64,000 nucleotides of DNA. Origin: Pteria penguin. Taxonomy: Eukaryota > Mollusca > Bivalvia > Pterioida > Pteriidae. The stretch covers positions 23,163,341 to 23,227,340 of the forward strand of contig CM068583.1 in NCBI GenBank assembly GCA_035048485.1, in the 5' to 3' direction. Every line of letters starts with the position of its first letter. Position 1 is the stretch's first letter. The translations under genes and the position numbers were made by a program. The notes under the pieces were generated by a model, which was not told the DNA's origin, ran no database searches, and was given only the letters and a program-made list of their open reading frames with translations. This document shows positions 62,247 to 64,000 of the stretch, piece by piece.

Positions 62247-62942
62247 TCAGTCCAGAATATCATTTAAAAGTCTGGATAACGAGATATCATATGGAGTAAT
62301 AAGAGTCTCGTAACGACCGTAGAACTTCCTCAGTGACTTTGCTAGTCTAGCACATATATAACCCTGGTTGAGCAGCTTAACTGAAAGTCGCCTAGCCCTC
62401 AGAACAAAGTCATTGTAATTTGAACATGCTCTGGAATAACGTATTAACTGAGATATGAATACGCCGTATGTGGGCGATGATGGAATGTTGCTACTTATGA
62501 AAGGAAAGTTTGTGATAGCGAAATTGAAATCGTCACGTTTGTCATAGAGTGAGGTGTTCAATTGACCATTAATGTCGAAAGACAACATAATATCTAAATA
62601 CGAAGTAGAATTACTATTTTCTGTGGTTTCTTTGACCTCCAGTTCACTTGGATAGATGATGCTAAGGTAATCCGCGAATGAAGGATTATTAATTGAAAGC
62701 AAGTCATCTATGTATCTGTAAGTAAAATTGAAGCCAAGAGCCAATTGTTTTTTTCCTTGCGAAATCAAAGACTGAATGAACTCAGCTTCGTATGAGTAAA
62801 GGAATATGTCAGCCAGAAGCGGAGCACAGTTAGTGCCCATTGGAATGCCGACAATTTGTTGAAAAACCTTACCTCCAAACACCACAAACATGTTATCGAT
62901 AAGAAAGTTCAATATCTGGATGACAGCTGTTTCAGTGTATTT
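62247..62942 (-). pseudogene. Reverse transcriptase, probably Penelope-like, 5' truncated
   Basis: One uninterrupted minus-strand frame of about 230 codons begins just after an in-frame stop near 62945 (KYTETAVIQIL) and ends near 62247. It holds only the carboxy-terminal half of a reverse transcriptase: GIPMGTNCAPLLADIFLYSY (RT motif B region), YRYIDDL with the catalytic Asp pair, then the KLYDKRDDF-like region (LYDKRDDFNF), QLIRYSRAC and KFYGRYETL. The motif set belongs to a retroelement protein abundant in bivalves, cnidarians and other invertebrates. I place it with Penelope-like elements but am not certain. The upstream RT part, including the first catalytic Asp, is absent, so this copy cannot act alone. 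Downstream on the same strand (62040-62130) is the tail repeat seen elsewhere in the window. Confidence 0.75.
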
Positions 62943-63150
62943 ATTTTATAATGAAAAAGACGCTGCATGCAGTATGTAAAGTACCCTTAATTACTTTAGA
63001 AGACCGATTACCCCTATTCACCTAAACTTGTGATATTTTTCATTGCAAAATGTACCAGTACCACCAGTTGGTTTAGTTGGCCGATAACCCACATAAGCCG
63101 GAACTCAAATTTATCATTAGGTAATATCGTAGAGAGGACAACATATCATC

Positions 63151-63282
63151 ATGACATTTTAAGCACATTCACACATAAATATCAGCTTATATAAAGGAGA
63201 CTGATGTGTTAAATGACATCTTAAGCACATTCACACATAAATATCAGCTTATATAAAGGAGACTGAGGTGTTAAATGACATT
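63151..63282. repeat. 62-bp tandem repeat, two copies plus a partial one
   Basis: ATGACATTTTAAGCACATTC begins at 63151, recurs at 63213 and partly at 63275 (exact 62-bp period). It lies about 350 bp upstream of the THAP exon. Confidence 0.92.
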
Positions 63283-63628
63283 TGCAAGACTCCGTGATCT
63301 CTATATTTGTGTAAATGTTAGTTTTGTATGACAATACCCCGAAAATTGATTAAAAAATTGAGAATACAATCAATTATACATAAAGCCTATCATTTTCTAA
63401 ATTGTGGTTGATTTCTATTAAAGCTTGTTACAATAGATTCCAGTAGAGCTCACTTTTCATAAATTTGTAATATGTGAGGACTTAACTTAGAATGTACAAA
63501 TGAATTTAAATTCTCGACTTGTACATCCCATCATGCATTGCGGGTCAACTGAGGTCAGGGGTGAAGAGCGCGTAAACACGGAAGTGTAAACACAAGACCA
63601 CAAGTGCCTTCAAGGTTAACGCGACGGA

Positions 63629-63951
63629 ATGGGGAAAAATGACTTCTGTGTGGCGTATGGGTGCAACCACCACAGGGCATACGGAGCCGTCTGCAATTTT
63701 TTTTTACATTCCCCGAGGAAAAGGATTACTTTGATGCGTGGGTTAGCGCTTGCAAACGTGAAGTCGTGTGTGGTGGAAAGAGGCAACGGTGGAGGCCTTC
63801 TCCGTATCAGAAGCTATGTAGTTGCCATTTTGAGGCAGATAATTGCCCAGATCCCAAGTCCAGAGCTCCTGACAACAAAAGAAAGATACCTACCATCTTC
63901 AGCCACCGATCTGCCCCTAGGAGACGCCCTGTTTCCAAGTGGATGCTAAGG
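63629..63951 (+). pseudogene. THAP zinc-finger domain exon with a frame break (partial gene)
   Basis: THAP domains are C2CH zinc-coordinating DNA-binding modules found in animal transcription regulators and in P-element-type transposases. From the ATG at 63629 the frame reads MGKNDFCVAYGCNHH, giving the Cys-x4-Cys pair at residues 7 and 12. At the T-run near 63697-63706 the reading frame must change by one base. The continuation (FPEEKDYFDAW, then LCSCHF with the Cys-x2-His pair) lies in the frame covering roughly 63706-63951. Together the two frames give a full-length THAP domain of about 80-90 residues followed by a basic stretch rich in Arg and Lys. The sequence AAG|GTAGTT near 63950 could be a splice donor, so this may be a 5' exon whose remainder lies outside the window. 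The break could be a true mutation, a homopolymer sequencing error, or a sign that this is a dead transposon. Confidence 0.6.
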
Positions 63952-64000
63952 TAGTTTAACTTTATGAATAATAATATTAATAATAAATCTTAAATTAATG

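Overview
The window is AT-rich, intron-bearing animal DNA, most likely from a bivalve mollusc. This is inferred from five copies of a tRNA-headed SINE with an AATCAATCAATC-type tail, from CTCACCTGAG-ended and GGGGCATA-ended interspersed repeats of the kind common in bivalve genomes, and from the intron-rich structure of two recognisable protein genes. There is no operon structure. Nearly all remaining sequence is transposable-element debris.

Two host genes can be reconstructed, both on the minus strand. The first is a complete three-exon profilin gene (start codon 31255, stop 23317-23319, 132 aa) whose 6.5-kb first intron is packed with repeats. The second is a complete five-exon SLC16/monocarboxylate-transporter-like gene (start 61341, stop 53407-53409, 571 aa). 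All four of its introns are phase 1, and intron 3 holds a long perfect-arm hairpin. At the right edge, 63629-63951 (+) encodes a THAP zinc-finger domain broken by a frame change at a T-run, probably a 5' exon of a gene or domesticated transposon that runs on beyond the window.

Layout: 1-6.5 kb is intergenic DNA with a SINE and its unoccupied paralogous site. 6.55-9.08 kb is a modular repeat, and a second copy lies at 25.35-27.33 kb in the profilin intron. 10.4-11.2 kb is a short DNA element. 13.53-14.78 kb is a nearly complete but inactivated mariner with inverted ends and TA flanks. 15-21 kb is several satellite-like arrays and small inverted-end elements. 23.3-31.3 kb is profilin. 31.6-32.7 kb is a Penelope-like tail repeat array just upstream of profilin. 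34.1-38.8 kb is a LINE split by a 2.82-kb inverted-end element, which contains a SINE, which in turn contains a small foldback insert. 39.2-39.7 kb is a MULE transposase remnant. 40-42 kb holds microsatellites, a SINE and arrays of GACCC/GGGTC motifs. 46.5-48.6 kb and 62.0-62.95 kb hold Penelope-like reverse-transcriptase copies. 53.4-61.3 kb is the transporter gene.

The two host genes show no functional link: one is a cytoskeletal actin-binding protein and the other a membrane solute carrier. I saw no clearly new biochemical system. The most unusual observations are the four-deep nest of insertions, a tiny palindromic insertion present at two independent sites (one with an empty-site comparison), and a small inverted-end element carrying two perfect TGACGTCA sites.
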